This document shows, one piece after another, positions 31,186 to 40,843 of a stretch of DNA of 64,000 nt. A program made the position numbers and the translations under genes. Positions within the stretch are counted from its first letter, which is position 1. The number at the start of each line of letters is the position of its first letter. The notes under the pieces are model-generated. The model was not told where the DNA came from. It saw only the letters and a program-made list of their open reading frames with translations, and made no database searches. The stretch is from Gammaproteobacteria bacterium. GTDB taxonomy: Bacteria > Pseudomonadota > Gammaproteobacteria > Burkholderiales > Sulfuricellaceae. The stretch lies in the NCBI GenBank assembly GCA_018824405.1, contig JAHJGO010000026.1, positions 62,001-126,000 of the forward strand, in the 5' to 3' direction.

Positions 31186-33497
31186 ATCAAAATAGCAAGG
31201 CCGCTAAAAAAGGCGGCAAAACTCAAGATCCACATTTCGAGCGCGAAAGCCGGAATTATGAAAAGCCCTTGCCTAGCCGGGAGTTTGTTCTCCAGTTGCT
31301 GGAAGAGCAGGGCGCCCCGATCAGTGATGAGAAACTGATCAAACTGCTCGGTCTTGACGAGGAAGAAGCCGACATCTTTTCCCGCCGCCTCAGGGCGATG
31401 GAAAGGGACGGGCAGATCATGCGCAACCGCAAGGGGGCGATCTGCCTGATGGAGAAACTCGATCTCATCAAGGGCACGGTACAGGGACATGCCGACGGTT
31501 TTGGCTTCCTTGTTCCCGAAGATGGTAGCCCGGATCTGTTTTTGTCCGGCAAGCAGATGGACAAGGTGCTGCACGGCGATCGCGTCATGGCGCGGCAGAT
31601 CGGCGTGGACCGGCGCGGTCGGCCGGAAGGCAGCATCGTCGAGGTGCTGGAGCACGTTAACGCGATTTTGGTGGGGCGGCTTCACGTTGAACACGGCATC
31701 CTGTTCGTGACAGCGGAAAACAAGCGCATCAGCCAGGAAATCCTGATAGAGCCCGGCTCCGACAAGGGCGCCAAGCCCGGCCAGGTGGTGATGGTCGAAA
31801 TGGTTCAGCAGCCCTCGAAGCATAGCCGCCCCATCGGTCGCATCGCCGAGATATTGGGCAATTATGCCGACCCCGGCATGGAAATCGAGATCGCCCTGCG
31901 CAAGCATAATCTGCCCAATGAATTCCCGGTGGACGTGGCGCAGTCGGCGAAGAAACTCAAGCCCAAGGTGCAGAAGAAGGATTATGAAGGCCGCGAGGAT
32001 ATCCGCGATCTGCCGCTGGTGACCATCGACGGCGAAACTGCGCGCGATTTCGACGATGCCGTATTCTGCAAACCGCTGGGCAAGGGCTGGAAGCTGCTCG
32101 GCAAGGGTGGCTGGAAGCTGTACGTGGCAATTGCCGATGTCAGTCATTACGTCAAGCCGGGCGAGCCGCTGGACAAGGAAGCCATCGAGCGCGGCAACTC
32201 GGTGTATTTCCCGCGCCGGGTGATCCCGATGCTGCCGGAAGAGCTTTCCAACGGACTGTGTTCGATCAATCCCAATGTAGAGCGGCTGTGCATGGTGTGC
32301 GAAATGGACATCAACAGCAGCGGCGAGGTCAAGAAATACCGCTTTTATCCAGCGGTGATGAATTCGCACAAACGCTTCACTTATACCACTGTGGCCGAGA
32401 TGCTGGCCGACCCAAAAGGCAAGGCTGCGAAGGAAAACGAGGAACTGCTGCCGCATATCCTGGAACTGGAAAAGCTGTTCAGGGTGCTGGTCAAGGCCCG
32501 TGCGAAACGTGGTGCGATTGATTTCGAGACCATCGAAACCCAGATGATTTTCAATGATCAGGGCAAGATCGACAGGATTGTGCCGGTTCACCGCAACGAC
32601 GCACATCGTGTGATCGAGGAATGCATGCTGGCCGCCAACGTGTGCGCTTCGGAATTCCTAAAGAAGCATAAGCATCCGGCACTTTACCGTATCCACGAAG
32701 GACCGACCCCGGAAAAACTGGTGAATCTGCGCGAGTTTCTGGCAGATTTCGGCCTTGATCTGGGCGGAGGCGACGACCCGCACGCCAAGGATTACGCTAA
32801 ACTGTTGCAACAGATCAAGAACCGGCCAGATGCCCAGTTGCTGCAGACAGTCATGCTGCGCTCCCTGCGTCAGGCAGTCTATAGCCCTGACAACGTGGGG
32901 CATTTCGGTCTGGCTTACGAGAACTACACGCATTTTACTTCCCCGATCCGCCGCTACCCCGATCTGCTGGTGCATCGTTCCATCAAGGCAGCGCTTCTGG
33001 GTGAAAAATACAAGCCCGGCAAGTGGGACGAGCTGGGCATGCACTGCTCAATGACCGAGCGCCGTGCCGACGAAGCCACGCGCGATGTGGACAACTGGCT
33101 CAAATGCTATTTCATGCAGGACAAGGTGGGTGAAGTCTTCACTGGCAGCATCAGCGGTGTGACCGGCTTTGGGGTATTTGTTGCGCTGGACGATATCTAT
33201 GCCGAGGGACTGGTGCATGTGACTGACCTGGGTGACGAGTATTTCCACTTTGATGCGGCCAGACACCAGATGTTGGGCGAGCGTTCCGGAAAGCGTTATC
33301 GCCTTGGCGACCGGTTACAGGTCAAGGTGATGCGTGTGGATCTGGAAACCAGCAAGGTGGATTTTTCCGTGGTCAAGGAAGAAGGTCCTCTGGTCGCTGC
33401 ATCACCGGCCAAACCCCGCTCTGCCAAGCCTCGTGCCGCAAAACCACAGCCATCGGGGACGCGGCGTAAGCCAAAAGCCAAAACAGGGCAGGAGTAA
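31179..33497 (+). CDS. rnr: Ribonuclease R
   Basis: Processive 3'-5' exoribonuclease degrading structured RNA. The 772 residues contain an N-terminal winged-helix part, cold-shock domains ([19 protein letters not shown]), the RNB catalytic domain ([14 protein letters not shown] with metal-binding aspartates), an S1 domain ([18 protein letters not shown]) and a Lys/Arg/Pro-rich tail. The start is TTG at 31179 with AGGA at 31165-31168; no ATG is available before conserved sequence. Its stop overlaps rlmB (TAATG). Confidence 0.95.
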   Translation: MSNQNSKAAKKGGKTQDPHFERESRNYEKPLPSREFVLQLLEEQGAPISDEKLIKLLGLDEEEADIFSRRLRAMERDGQIMRNRKGAICLMEKLDLIKGTVQGHADGFGFLVPEDGSPDLFLSGKQMDKVLHGDRVMARQIGVDRRGRPEGSIVEVLEHVNAILVGRLHVEHGILFVTAENKRISQEILIEPGSDKGAKPGQVVMVEMVQQPSKHSRPIGRIAEILGNYADPGMEIEIALRKHNLPNEFPVDVAQSAKKLKPKVQKKDYEGREDIRDLPLVTIDGETARDFDDAVFCKPLGKGWKLLGKGGWKLYVAIADVSHYVKPGEPLDKEAIERGNSVYFPRRVIPMLPEELSNGLCSINPNVERLCMVCEMDINSSGEVKKYRFYPAVMNSHKRFTYTTVAEMLADPKGKAAKENEELLPHILELEKLFRVLVKARAKRGAIDFETIETQMIFNDQGKIDRIVPVHRNDAHRVIEECMLAANVCASEFLKKHKHPALYRIHEGPTPEKLVNLREFLADFGLDLGGGDDPHAKDYAKLLQQIKNRPDAQLLQTVMLRSLRQAVYSPDNVGHFGLAYENYTHFTSPIRRYPDLLVHRSIKAALLGEKYKPGKWDELGMHCSMTERRADEATRDVDNWLKCYFMQDKVGEVFTGSISGVTGFGVFVALDDIYAEGLVHVTDLGDEYFHFDAARHQMLGERSGKRYRLGDRLQVKVMRVDLETSKVDFSVVKEEGPLVAASPAKPRSAKPRAAKPQPSGTRRKPKAKTGQE

Positions 33498-34261
33498 TGA
33501 CGCAGTCTGTTCTGATTTACGGCTTTCATGCCGTTACCAGCCGTTTGCGCCAGAATGCCGGTAGCGTGGAGGAAATTTATCTCGACCAGGGGCGCCATGA
33601 CCCGCGCAGCCGCGATTTGCTGCAACTGGCCGAAGCCAATGGCGTGAAGATTATGCAGGTTCCGCGTCAGCGGCTCGATGGCATGGCCGGCGACAAGCAT
33701 CAGGGTGTCGTGGCTAAAGTCTCTGCACTGGTCGCTTTGCCTCACACGCTGGACGGGGTGCTGGAAAATTTATCAGAGTCGGCCCTGTTGCTGGTGCTGG
33801 ATGGAGTGCAGGATCCCCATAATCTGGGCGCCTGCCTGCGGGTGGCTGATGCCATGGGGGCGCATGCGGTGATCGCGCCCAAGGATCGTGCCGTGGGGCT
33901 GAATCCGACAGTACGCAAGGTTGCATCCGGCGCGGCGGAGACGGTGCCGTTCATTACGGTGACCAATCTGGCACGCACCCTGCGCGAATTGCAGGAACTG
34001 GGTATCTGGGTGGTGGGAACTGCGGGTGAGGCGGAAAAGGATCTCTTCGGCATGAAGCTCGACGGCCCCGTAGCAATGGTTCTGGGTGCAGAAGGGGAAG
34101 GCCTGAGACGCCTGACGCGGGAAAACTGCGACGAACTGGTGCGCATCCCCATGTTCGGCTCGGTGGAGAGTCTCAATGTTTCGGTAGCGGCAGGCATCTG
34201 CCTGTTCGAATCGCGCCGCCAGCGAACTGCCTCACGTGCCCAGGTGATAGGCCACAAGTAA
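33497..34261 (+). CDS. rlmB: 23S rRNA Gm2251 2'-O-methyltransferase
   Basis: SpoU-type knotted methyltransferase. The 254 residues have the RlmB N-terminal L30e-like substrate domain ([14 protein letters not shown]) and the SPOUT motifs [32 protein letters not shown] and [13 protein letters not shown]. One-base overlap with rnr, the standard rnr-rlmB pair. Confidence 0.95.
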   Translation: MTQSVLIYGFHAVTSRLRQNAGSVEEIYLDQGRHDPRSRDLLQLAEANGVKIMQVPRQRLDGMAGDKHQGVVAKVSALVALPHTLDGVLENLSESALLLVLDGVQDPHNLGACLRVADAMGAHAVIAPKDRAVGLNPTVRKVASGAAETVPFITVTNLARTLRELQELGIWVVGTAGEAEKDLFGMKLDGPVAMVLGAEGEGLRRLTRENCDELVRIPMFGSVESLNVSVAAGICLFESRRQRTASRAQVIGHK

Positions 34262-34295
34262 CCTCTATGCGCAGCGCCATTTTCAGGGCGGCCTG

Positions 34296-34853
34296 ATGGG
34301 TTCTGTGGTATCTTTTCGACCCTCAATGAAACCATGGTTGCCTGGAATGAAGAAACACTGGATTCCTTTTTTGCTGGCATTTGTACTGCCCCTGATTTTG
34401 ATTTTCTGGTGGTGGGGCGGGTTTAATCAGGCCAGTTTTGAACTGGCTCAGCGCGGTCCCTATCACTATGCCTACATGCCCCAAAAAGGCGATTACTATA
34501 AACTCCCGGAAAAACAGCAGGAAGTTCTGACTCGTTTGCAGCAGCAGGGAGTACAGGCGGGTACCGCCATCACTTTGCTTCTGAATGATCCCCGCACCAC
34601 GCCCAAGCGTGACTGGAGTGCGCAGGTGGGTTATCTGGTTGAAGCCAATGTCAAGGTAAGTGATCCTCTTGCCTTCGGGATCGTGCCTTCCAGGCAGGTG
34701 GTGCTGGTCAAGGTCAAGGCACAGCCTCTGCTGGCTCCGGGTAAGGCTTATTCCGCAATGCTCGATTATCTGGATGAACATCATATGAAACTCAATTTGC
34801 CAACGGTTGAGTTGTATCAGGACGGAATTCTGACCGTGGAAGTTACTCAGTAA
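34296..34853 (+). CDS. Membrane-anchored GyrI-like protein
   Basis: A 185-residue protein with an N-terminal TM helix (about 22-42, FLLAFVLPLILIFWWW) followed by about 135 residues resembling GyrI/SOUL effector-binding folds: GPYHYAYMPQKGDYYKLPEKQ at the beginning, ITLLLNDPRTTP in the middle and PTVELYQDGILTVEV at the end. Starts at 34326 and 34347 are also possible. The family binds small molecules; ligand unknown. It is followed by the CobD/CbiB-like gene one base after its stop. Confidence 0.6.
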   Translation: MGSVVSFRPSMKPWLPGMKKHWIPFLLAFVLPLILIFWWWGGFNQASFELAQRGPYHYAYMPQKGDYYKLPEKQQEVLTRLQQQGVQAGTAITLLLNDPRTTPKRDWSAQVGYLVEANVKVSDPLAFGIVPSRQVVLVKVKAQPLLAPGKAYSAMLDYLDEHHMKLNLPTVELYQDGILTVEVTQ

Positions 34854-34854
34854 A

Positions 34855-35787
34855 GTGCCCGTGATGAGTTTTTCTGCTTTGCTTGGTGCGCTATTGCTGG
34901 AATATTTTCGCCCGCTGACACGAAATCTGCGGCTGTATGACTGGTTTTTCAGTTATGCGAATTATCTTGAGCGGCAATTTAACGCCGGCGAGCATCACCA
35001 CGGTGCGCTTGCATGGGTTCTGGCACTTGCTCCATTTGTGCTTCTGGTAGTGTTGATATCCACGTTGCTGCAGGCTATGAGTGGCCCGTTGGGGTGGATG
35101 TGGAGCCTCATTGTGCTGTACTTCCTGATGGGGTTCGGCACACTGGGAGCCAATGCAGCAGCAGTCGTCTCTGCGCTGCGCAACCAGCAGCTTGATCAGG
35201 CGCGGTCGCTGCTTGAACAATGGGTGGGGCGTGAAAGCTCAAATCTTTCTGCAACCGAAGTTGCTCGTCTCGGAATTGAAGAAATCCTGATCACGGCATA
35301 TCGCAAGCTATTTGGTATCATTCTCTGGTTTATGTTGTTGGGCCCCGCGGGAGCGTTGCTTTATCGTTTGGCCCAGATTCTGGCACAGAAATGGGGTGGG
35401 CTTAATGAGCAGGAATTCGGAAATTTCGGAAACTTTTCAGTTCGTGTCTTTGCCTGGATGGAGTGGCTTCCGGCCCGTCTGACAGCCCTCAGTTTCGCGA
35501 TCATGGGCGATTTCGAGGATGCCATGTACTGCTGGCGTTCTCAGGCAAAGCAATGGATGGAGGAGGGGCTTGGCATCGTGCTTGCCAGTGGCGCAGGTGC
35601 AATAGGTGTCAGGCTGGGAGAACCTGTTGAGACCTTCGATGGAATTGAATCTCGCCCCGAAATCGGGCTGGGTGATGATGCCGATGTTGATTATATGGAT
35701 AGCGCGATCAGCCTGATTTGGCGTACGCTGATGTTGTGGCTGGTAGTATTGCTGTTAATTGCTCTGGTGCGTTGGACTGGCGCCTAA
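34855..35787 (+). CDS. CobD/CbiB-family membrane protein
   Basis: A 310-residue integral membrane protein with about five hydrophobic helices. The start LLGALLLEYFRPL and the segment GFGTLGANAAAVVSAL followed by SNLSATEVARLGIEEIL resemble CbiB/CobD, which attaches the aminopropanol arm in cobalamin synthesis, and the related AmpE. Genuine CbiB is of similar length, but catalytic motifs are not clear, and no other corrin-ring genes are here. The neighbouring CobC- and BtuF-like genes favour a cobalamin link. Start could be GTG 34855 or ATG 34864. Confidence 0.7.
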   Translation: MPVMSFSALLGALLLEYFRPLTRNLRLYDWFFSYANYLERQFNAGEHHHGALAWVLALAPFVLLVVLISTLLQAMSGPLGWMWSLIVLYFLMGFGTLGANAAAVVSALRNQQLDQARSLLEQWVGRESSNLSATEVARLGIEEILITAYRKLFGIILWFMLLGPAGALLYRLAQILAQKWGGLNEQEFGNFGNFSVRVFAWMEWLPARLTALSFAIMGDFEDAMYCWRSQAKQWMEEGLGIVLASGAGAIGVRLGEPVETFDGIESRPEIGLGDDADVDYMDSAISLIWRTLMLWLVVLLLIALVRWTGA

Positions 35788-35813
35788 TTTTACTTTGATG
35801 GAAAGACACTTAA

Positions 35814-36416
35814 ATGAAAATAACAACCATAGATTTGATGCGCCACGGTGAGCCAGTGGGTGGCAAGAAATATCGCGGCCAGAGTGATGATCCCCTTAGC
35901 GAGGAAGGCTGGAAACAGATGCGGGCTGCCGTGGGCGAGAACCATCCCTGGCAGCACATAGCTACTTCTCCGCTGGCGCGTTGCGCGGCGTTTTCTCACG
36001 AACTGGCAGAGAAATGGCAGATTCCGGTCAGTGAGGACAAGCGCCTGATGGAACTTGGATTTGGCGAGTGGGAAGGCAAGACGCCGCAACAGTTGATGGA
36101 AAATGATCCGGATACTCTGTTGCGCTTCTGGCGTGACCCCTTGCATCATCATCCCATTGGTGCTGAACCGCTGACCGAATTTGCCGCACGGGTGAGCGCG
36201 GTGTGGCATACCCTGGTCAAGGAATACAAGGGTGAACACGTCCTGGTTGTGGCTCATGCCGGAGTGATTCGCATGATCATGGCCTATGTGCTGGGAATGC
36301 CGATGGACCATATTTTCCGTATTCAGGTCAGCAACTCGGCCATTACCCGGATTCATATCGAAGGCGAGGGTCCTACGGCATTGCCGAGCCTGGTATTTCA
36401 TAACGGCCAGTTGTAA
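35814..36416 (+). CDS. Histidine phosphatase, CobC (alpha-ribazole phosphatase)-like
   Basis: A 200-residue branch-1 histidine phosphatase. The nucleophile histidine lies in DLMRHGEPVGG, and the second catalytic part in VVAHAGVIRMI. The block LMELGFGEWEGKTPQQL is typical of CobC alpha-ribazole-5'-phosphate phosphatases, which act in nucleotide-loop assembly of cobalamin. Specificity is inferred mainly from neighbours, a CobD-like gene before and a BtuF-like gene six bases after. Confidence 0.78.
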   Translation: MKITTIDLMRHGEPVGGKKYRGQSDDPLSEEGWKQMRAAVGENHPWQHIATSPLARCAAFSHELAEKWQIPVSEDKRLMELGFGEWEGKTPQQLMENDPDTLLRFWRDPLHHHPIGAEPLTEFAARVSAVWHTLVKEYKGEHVLVVAHAGVIRMIMAYVLGMPMDHIFRIQVSNSAITRIHIEGEGPTALPSLVFHNGQL

Positions 36417-36422
36417 GGACCT

Positions 36423-37292
36423 ATGCTGCGCCTGATCTGCGCAGCCTGTTTGCTGTTGATTACCCCGCCAGCCTGGGCGCAGCAAGTCTCTGCCCAGGAT
36501 GACAGGGGGGTGACCGTCAGCCTCTCGCAACCGGCGCGACGGATTGTCAGCCTGGCACCCCATGCAACCGAATTGGCATTCGCAGCGGGAGCGGGCAGTT
36601 TCGTTGTTGGCGTGACTGCGTTCAGCGATTATCCTCCTGCAGCGAAACGCATCCAGCCCTTGGGCGATTCGGGCAAGGTGGATATTGAGCGCATCCTGGC
36701 CCTGAAACCCGATCTTGTGCTTGCCTGGCAAAGTGGCAACCATAGCGGGGACCTGGCTCAACTGGAGCGCCTGGGTGTCAGGATTTTTGTTACCGAACCC
36801 CGGCATTTGCAGGATATCCCTCGATTATTGCGCGCAGTCGGTCGGCTTGCCGGGACTGATGTGAAGGCAAAGCGGGCCGCAACCGGATTTGAACAGCGCA
36901 TGGCCAGGCTGAAAAATAAATTCGCTGCTCGCAAACCGGTCAGTGTTTTTTACCAGATATGGGATGCTCCACTCATGACTGTGAATGGGGAGCACTTGAT
37001 CAACGATGTCATCGAGCTTTGTGGCGGACGGAATATTTTCGCCGTACTGACGAATCTGACGCCGACCATTTCAATGGAATCTGTGGTGAGCCTGGACCCG
37101 GAAGTGATTTTCGCCAGCGGCGGTTTGTACCAGAACGAGCAGGTGTGGAAAAGCTGGCGGCGTTTTTCTGGCATGCGTGCCGTTCGCAAAGAGCAGATGT
37201 ATTTTATTCACCCTGATTTGATACAGCGTCAGACACCGCGAATACTGGAAGGCGCAGAACACTTGTGCGAACAGTTGGATCGTGCCCGCTAG
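36423..37292 (+). CDS. Periplasmic cobalamin-binding protein, BtuF-like
   Basis: ABC-transporter solute-binding protein of 289 residues. Signal peptide at 1-19 (ending PPAWA), then a BtuF/FecB-type fold: RRIVSLAPHATELAFAAGAG, VGVTAFSDYPPAAK, DLVLAWQSGN, and SMESVVSLDPEVIFASGG. These match the BtuF subgroup of helical-backbone binding proteins. AAGGA precedes the ATG. Permease and ATPase genes (btuC, btuD) do not follow; its stop shares a CTAG with a minus-strand gene remnant. Confidence 0.85.
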   Translation: MLRLICAACLLLITPPAWAQQVSAQDDRGVTVSLSQPARRIVSLAPHATELAFAAGAGSFVVGVTAFSDYPPAAKRIQPLGDSGKVDIERILALKPDLVLAWQSGNHSGDLAQLERLGVRIFVTEPRHLQDIPRLLRAVGRLAGTDVKAKRAATGFEQRMARLKNKFAARKPVSVFYQIWDAPLMTVNGEHLINDVIELCGGRNIFAVLTNLTPTISMESVVSLDPEVIFASGGLYQNEQVWKSWRRFSGMRAVRKEQMYFIHPDLIQRQTPRILEGAEHLCEQLDRAR

Positions 37293-37574
37293 TTTACTTT
37301 GCTCTGCCGCAGCACGTGGGTTTCGTGGATAAACGCATGGCTCGGCATGGCAAGCTCGCCGCCGCGTTCGAGTAGCTCATGCTGGATGCCTGACAAGGTT
37401 TCTCGCAGCGCCGGCGAAAGTGTTTCCGTGAGTAGCAAACCCAACTGGATGTTGAGTCGTCTATCGCGCTCATCGCGGGTTGTTTTTGGCGAGGCAAGAG
37501 CCGTCAGCAAGGTCGGTAGTGTCATCGTCTCTGGTACGGGCGGTGATTTTAGTGTGGCGCATAAATCTTTCCAT
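37289..37574 (-). pseudogene. Decayed remnant of PduO-type cob(I)alamin adenosyltransferase
   Basis: Two overlapping minus-strand frames together resemble the first ~105 residues of PduO/CobA-type adenosyltransferases (~185 residues). Frame one (37574-37470) reads HTKITARTRDDDTTDLADGS then LAKNNPR and stops, matching the ATP-binding start TRTGDDGTTGLADGS with three glycines lost. Frame two (37525-37289) continues with RRLNIQLGLLLTETLSPALR and ISGIQHELL-type sequence (GIQHELLERGGELAMPS) up to HETHVLRQ, then ends at TAG. So there is a frameshift, a small deletion at the junction, lost active-site residues and loss of the C-terminal half. It sits next to cobalamin genes. Confidence 0.75.
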
Positions 37575-37596
37575 TTGAACTAATAAAAAAGTGGAT

Positions 37597-37625
37597 TTGA
37601 CGCGAGCCAATGATTCAGGCATTTT
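37597..37625 (+). promoter_or_regulatory. Possible promoter for the carbonic-anhydrase-like gene
   Basis: TTGACG (37597-37602), a 17-base spacer and CATTTT (37620-37625) lie 25 bases before the ATG at 37650. The -35 is good and the -10 poor (3 of 6). Confidence 0.3.
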
Positions 37626-37649
37626 CTTCTGAATTTCAGGGAGTGTGAC

Positions 37650-38720
37650 ATGGATATTCATAGTAAACCCATCAACGAGCGCATCGAGTGGCTTTGGGAT
37701 CTGGCAAGCAGGCATTCTGCTGCATTCAGTAATCCGGAGATGTTTCTGGCGCGTGAACGCTATCTCGCTAAACACACTTCAGACATTGTCGTGCTCAAAT
37801 GCATGGATGGGCGCATCAATATTCCCGTCGCCACTAATACCCCACCTGGTATCCTGACTCCAATACGCAATCTGGGTGGCATGTTCAATCTGGGCTGGCC
37901 TCATCTCGGAGAAGTGCTTGCCAATCACGTTCATAGCGTTGTTTCTACCGGGCGAAGGGTGCTGGTTCTGATCACTTACCATTTTTCAAAAGGAGACAAG
38001 CACCGTGGTTGTGCCGGGTTTTGCTACGATACAGAGGCTGCCATTGCGCATACTTATGCCATCAAGCAGCAGGTAGAATATGTTTTTGGCTTGGGTCATG
38101 GCACTGTTTATCCGATTGTGTGTGGTTTTGAGACGGATGAAGATGCGCTGATCCTGCATGGTGCGAACGGCGATTTGCTGGATGTGGCACAGCTCACGCC
38201 ACAGGATGCAAACACCCTTGAACTGCGTCTGGAAAAGCTTTTCCCGGACATGCCGGGTCAGGTGAGACGGGATCTGCTGCCTCTGATTTTGGGCAATATC
38301 GCTCATGTTGACGAGGTCAAGCACACTGTCCGTGCGCTCAATATTGAGCACCGAGAATGGATGATGTGCGTCGGGCGCGGCTTCGATTTTCTGCACATGC
38401 CTAATCTTGCCTTGATTATAGGACCCTATAGCCCTGATCTGGCCGATCCGATTCGAAAGGCTGCGGGAATTATTGAGTCCAACATGAAGGCCGGACGCAT
38501 CCCGGACGACGGATTCCTTCTGTTGGCTTCCTCCCCCTATGCCGAAATCGGTGTTGATCGAGCGCGCGCTCAGTTAAAGGCGCGCTTTCTATCGCAGTTT
38601 GCTGCCGATGTGATACGCACCGAATTTCCTCAGTTGGCGAGCAAGATGTTCATGCATACTGCGGTGCTAAATTGGCGTTCCCGCGTTCTGGAAAGTATTG
38701 ACCAAAATGAAGCTGGGTAA
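37650..38720 (+). CDS. Carbonic-anhydrase-like protein resembling carboxysomal CsoSCA
   Basis: A 356-residue soluble protein with a beta-carbonic-anhydrase-like zinc-site pattern: Cys51-x-Asp53-x-Arg55 (LKCMDGRI), IRNLGGMF (like the RNAGG of beta enzymes) and His118/Cys121 in KHRGCAGFCYDTEAA. The Cys-to-His distance, 67, is longer than in ordinary beta enzymes and close to the carboxysomal CsoSCA type, and VCGFETDEDALILHGANG and a C-terminal domain of ~150 residues recall that family's architecture. AGGGAG at 37638-37643 supports the ATG. No carboxysome or RuBisCO gene is in view. Zinc binding and activity are inferred; the family assignment is from memory of motifs only. Confidence 0.6.
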   Translation: MDIHSKPINERIEWLWDLASRHSAAFSNPEMFLARERYLAKHTSDIVVLKCMDGRINIPVATNTPPGILTPIRNLGGMFNLGWPHLGEVLANHVHSVVSTGRRVLVLITYHFSKGDKHRGCAGFCYDTEAAIAHTYAIKQQVEYVFGLGHGTVYPIVCGFETDEDALILHGANGDLLDVAQLTPQDANTLELRLEKLFPDMPGQVRRDLLPLILGNIAHVDEVKHTVRALNIEHREWMMCVGRGFDFLHMPNLALIIGPYSPDLADPIRKAAGIIESNMKAGRIPDDGFLLLASSPYAEIGVDRARAQLKARFLSQFAADVIRTEFPQLASKMFMHTAVLNWRSRVLESIDQNEAG

Positions 38721-38823
38721 TTGCATCAGAGATGAGCGGAATGACGGGGGCAACCTTATAATTCTGGATTGTGCTGTTACAAGCGGCTATTGTTCTTAAC
38801 CAGATCATTTGAATTAATCACGC

Positions 38824-40431
38824 ATGAAAATCGCTATTGCCCAAATCAACTGCATCGTTGGTGATCTGAGCGGCAACGCCGCGAAAATTCGCGAATATGC
38901 TAATCGTGCCAAAGAGATGGGCGCGCAAGTGCTGGTCACGCCTGAATTGTCCCTTGCCGGCTATCCGCCTGAAGATTTGCTGCTGCGCGATGGCTTCTAT
39001 AGTGCCTGTGACGCGGCGCTATTCGAACTTGCCCAGAGCATTGATGGGATCGCGGTGGTCGTCGGTCATCCGCAGCAGGATAATGGTAAGTATTTTAATG
39101 CGGCTTCGGTGTTGCAGTCCGGCAGGATCGTGGCCACTTATTACAAGCAGCAACTACCGAATCACTCGGTTTTTGATGAAGTCCGCTATTTTTCTCCCGG
39201 CACCGAGGCTTGCTCGTTCGTCGTTGATGGCGTGCAGTTCGGCATCAATATCTGTGCCGATATCTGGGAGGAGGGCGCCTCGGTATGCGCCAGCCAGGCT
39301 GGCGCCAAGGTGTTGCTGGTATTGAATGCTTCTCCCTATCACATGAACAAGCAGATTTCACGCTATGAGGCGGTGCGCGAGCGCATCGGAGAATGCGGAT
39401 TGCCGGTGGTTTATGTCAATCTGGTCGGCGGCCAGGATGAACTGGTATTTGACGGTGCTTCTTTCGTCATGGATGCGAGTGGCAATCTGGTGCACCAGTT
39501 ACCCGCATTTGAGGAAGCGCTGCGGGTAGTGGAGTTCGAGAATGATGCGCCGCAGCTGGGCGAAATTGTTCCGGAGCACGCTCTGGAAGAGAATGTATAT
39601 CGCGCCCTGTGTCTCGGGGTCAGTGATTATGTCAATAAAAACGGTTTTCCGGGTGTGTTGCTGGGACTTTCTGGCGGTATCGACTCGGCTCTGGTGCTGG
39701 CGATTGCCGTGGATGCCCTAGGGGCGGACCGTGTTCGTGCCGTGATGATGCCCTCGCAGTTCACGGCGGATATCAGCCTTCATGATGCGGAGACGATGGC
39801 AGGCACACTGGGCGTACAATACAGCGAAATTTCCATCAAGCCGGTGTTTGATGCCTTTCTAGATAGTTTGGCCGATGAGTTTGATCGTTTGCCATTTGAT
39901 ACTGCCGAGGAAAACATTCAGGCGCGCATTCGCGGCACCTTGCTGATGGCGTTATCCAACAAGTTCGGGTCTATCGTGCTTACTACCGGCAACAAGAGCG
40001 AAATGGCGGTCGGTTATGCCACACTTTATGGCGACATGGCCGGTGGCTTCGCGGTGCTGAAGGACGTGCCGAAGATGCTGGTGTATCGCCTGGCGCGTTA
40101 CCGCAATCAGATAGGCCCTGCCATTCCGGAGCGTGTTATTGTCCGTGCGCCCTCGGCCGAGTTGCGCCAGAACCAGACCGATCAGGATAGCCTGCCGCCG
40201 TATGAAGTGCTGGATGTCATACTGGAAGCTTATGTCGAGCACGACATGTGTCCACATGACATCATTGCAATGGGGTTTGACGAACACGACGTGCGGCGTG
40301 TGATCAAGCTGATTGACCTGAGTGAATACAAGCGACGGCAGGCACCGGTAGGCGTGCGCATCACGCCGCGCGGATTTGGCAAGGACCGGCGTTATCCCAT
40401 CACATCGAAATACCGTCCGTGGAAAGAATAA
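38824..40431 (+). CDS. nadE: Glutamine-dependent NAD+ synthetase
   Basis: Two-domain enzyme of 535 residues amidating nicotinate adenine dinucleotide. The N-terminal nitrilase-type glutaminase (about 1-250) has Glu in TPELSLAGYPPEDLL, Lys in YYKQQLPNH and Cys in NICADIWEEG. The C-terminal synthetase has the PP-loop GLSGGIDSALVLAIA and TTGNKSEMAVGYATLYGDMA. It forms an operon with glnB 15 bases downstream, a pairing seen in other betaproteobacteria. Confidence 0.96.
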   Translation: MKIAIAQINCIVGDLSGNAAKIREYANRAKEMGAQVLVTPELSLAGYPPEDLLLRDGFYSACDAALFELAQSIDGIAVVVGHPQQDNGKYFNAASVLQSGRIVATYYKQQLPNHSVFDEVRYFSPGTEACSFVVDGVQFGINICADIWEEGASVCASQAGAKVLLVLNASPYHMNKQISRYEAVRERIGECGLPVVYVNLVGGQDELVFDGASFVMDASGNLVHQLPAFEEALRVVEFENDAPQLGEIVPEHALEENVYRALCLGVSDYVNKNGFPGVLLGLSGGIDSALVLAIAVDALGADRVRAVMMPSQFTADISLHDAETMAGTLGVQYSEISIKPVFDAFLDSLADEFDRLPFDTAEENIQARIRGTLLMALSNKFGSIVLTTGNKSEMAVGYATLYGDMAGGFAVLKDVPKMLVYRLARYRNQIGPAIPERVIVRAPSAELRQNQTDQDSLPPYEVLDVILEAYVEHDMCPHDIIAMGFDEHDVRRVIKLIDLSEYKRRQAPVGVRITPRGFGKDRRYPITSKYRPWKE

Positions 40432-40443
40432 TCAGGAGACTAA

Positions 40444-40785
<342 letters not shown>

Positions 40786-40800
40786 AGTTTGCTGCCGGAG

Positions 40801-40836
40801 TCAGGATCAACCTCGATGTGCCGAGGGCGATCCTGA
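40801..40836. terminator. Convergent hairpin between glnB and bamD
   Basis: TCAGGATC (40801-40808) pairs with GATCCTGA (40829-40836), and inside it CCTCG (40811-40815) pairs with CGAGG (40822-40826), leaving a 6-base loop and a small internal loop. It lies between two convergent genes and ends eight bases before the bamD stop. No T-run is present on either side. Confidence 0.55.
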
Positions 40837-40843
40837 AAGAGTC

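Noticed and set aside
31182-32606. A 474-codon frame antisense to rnr
   Set aside because: It is opposite strongly conserved RNase R domains and has shadow-like composition.
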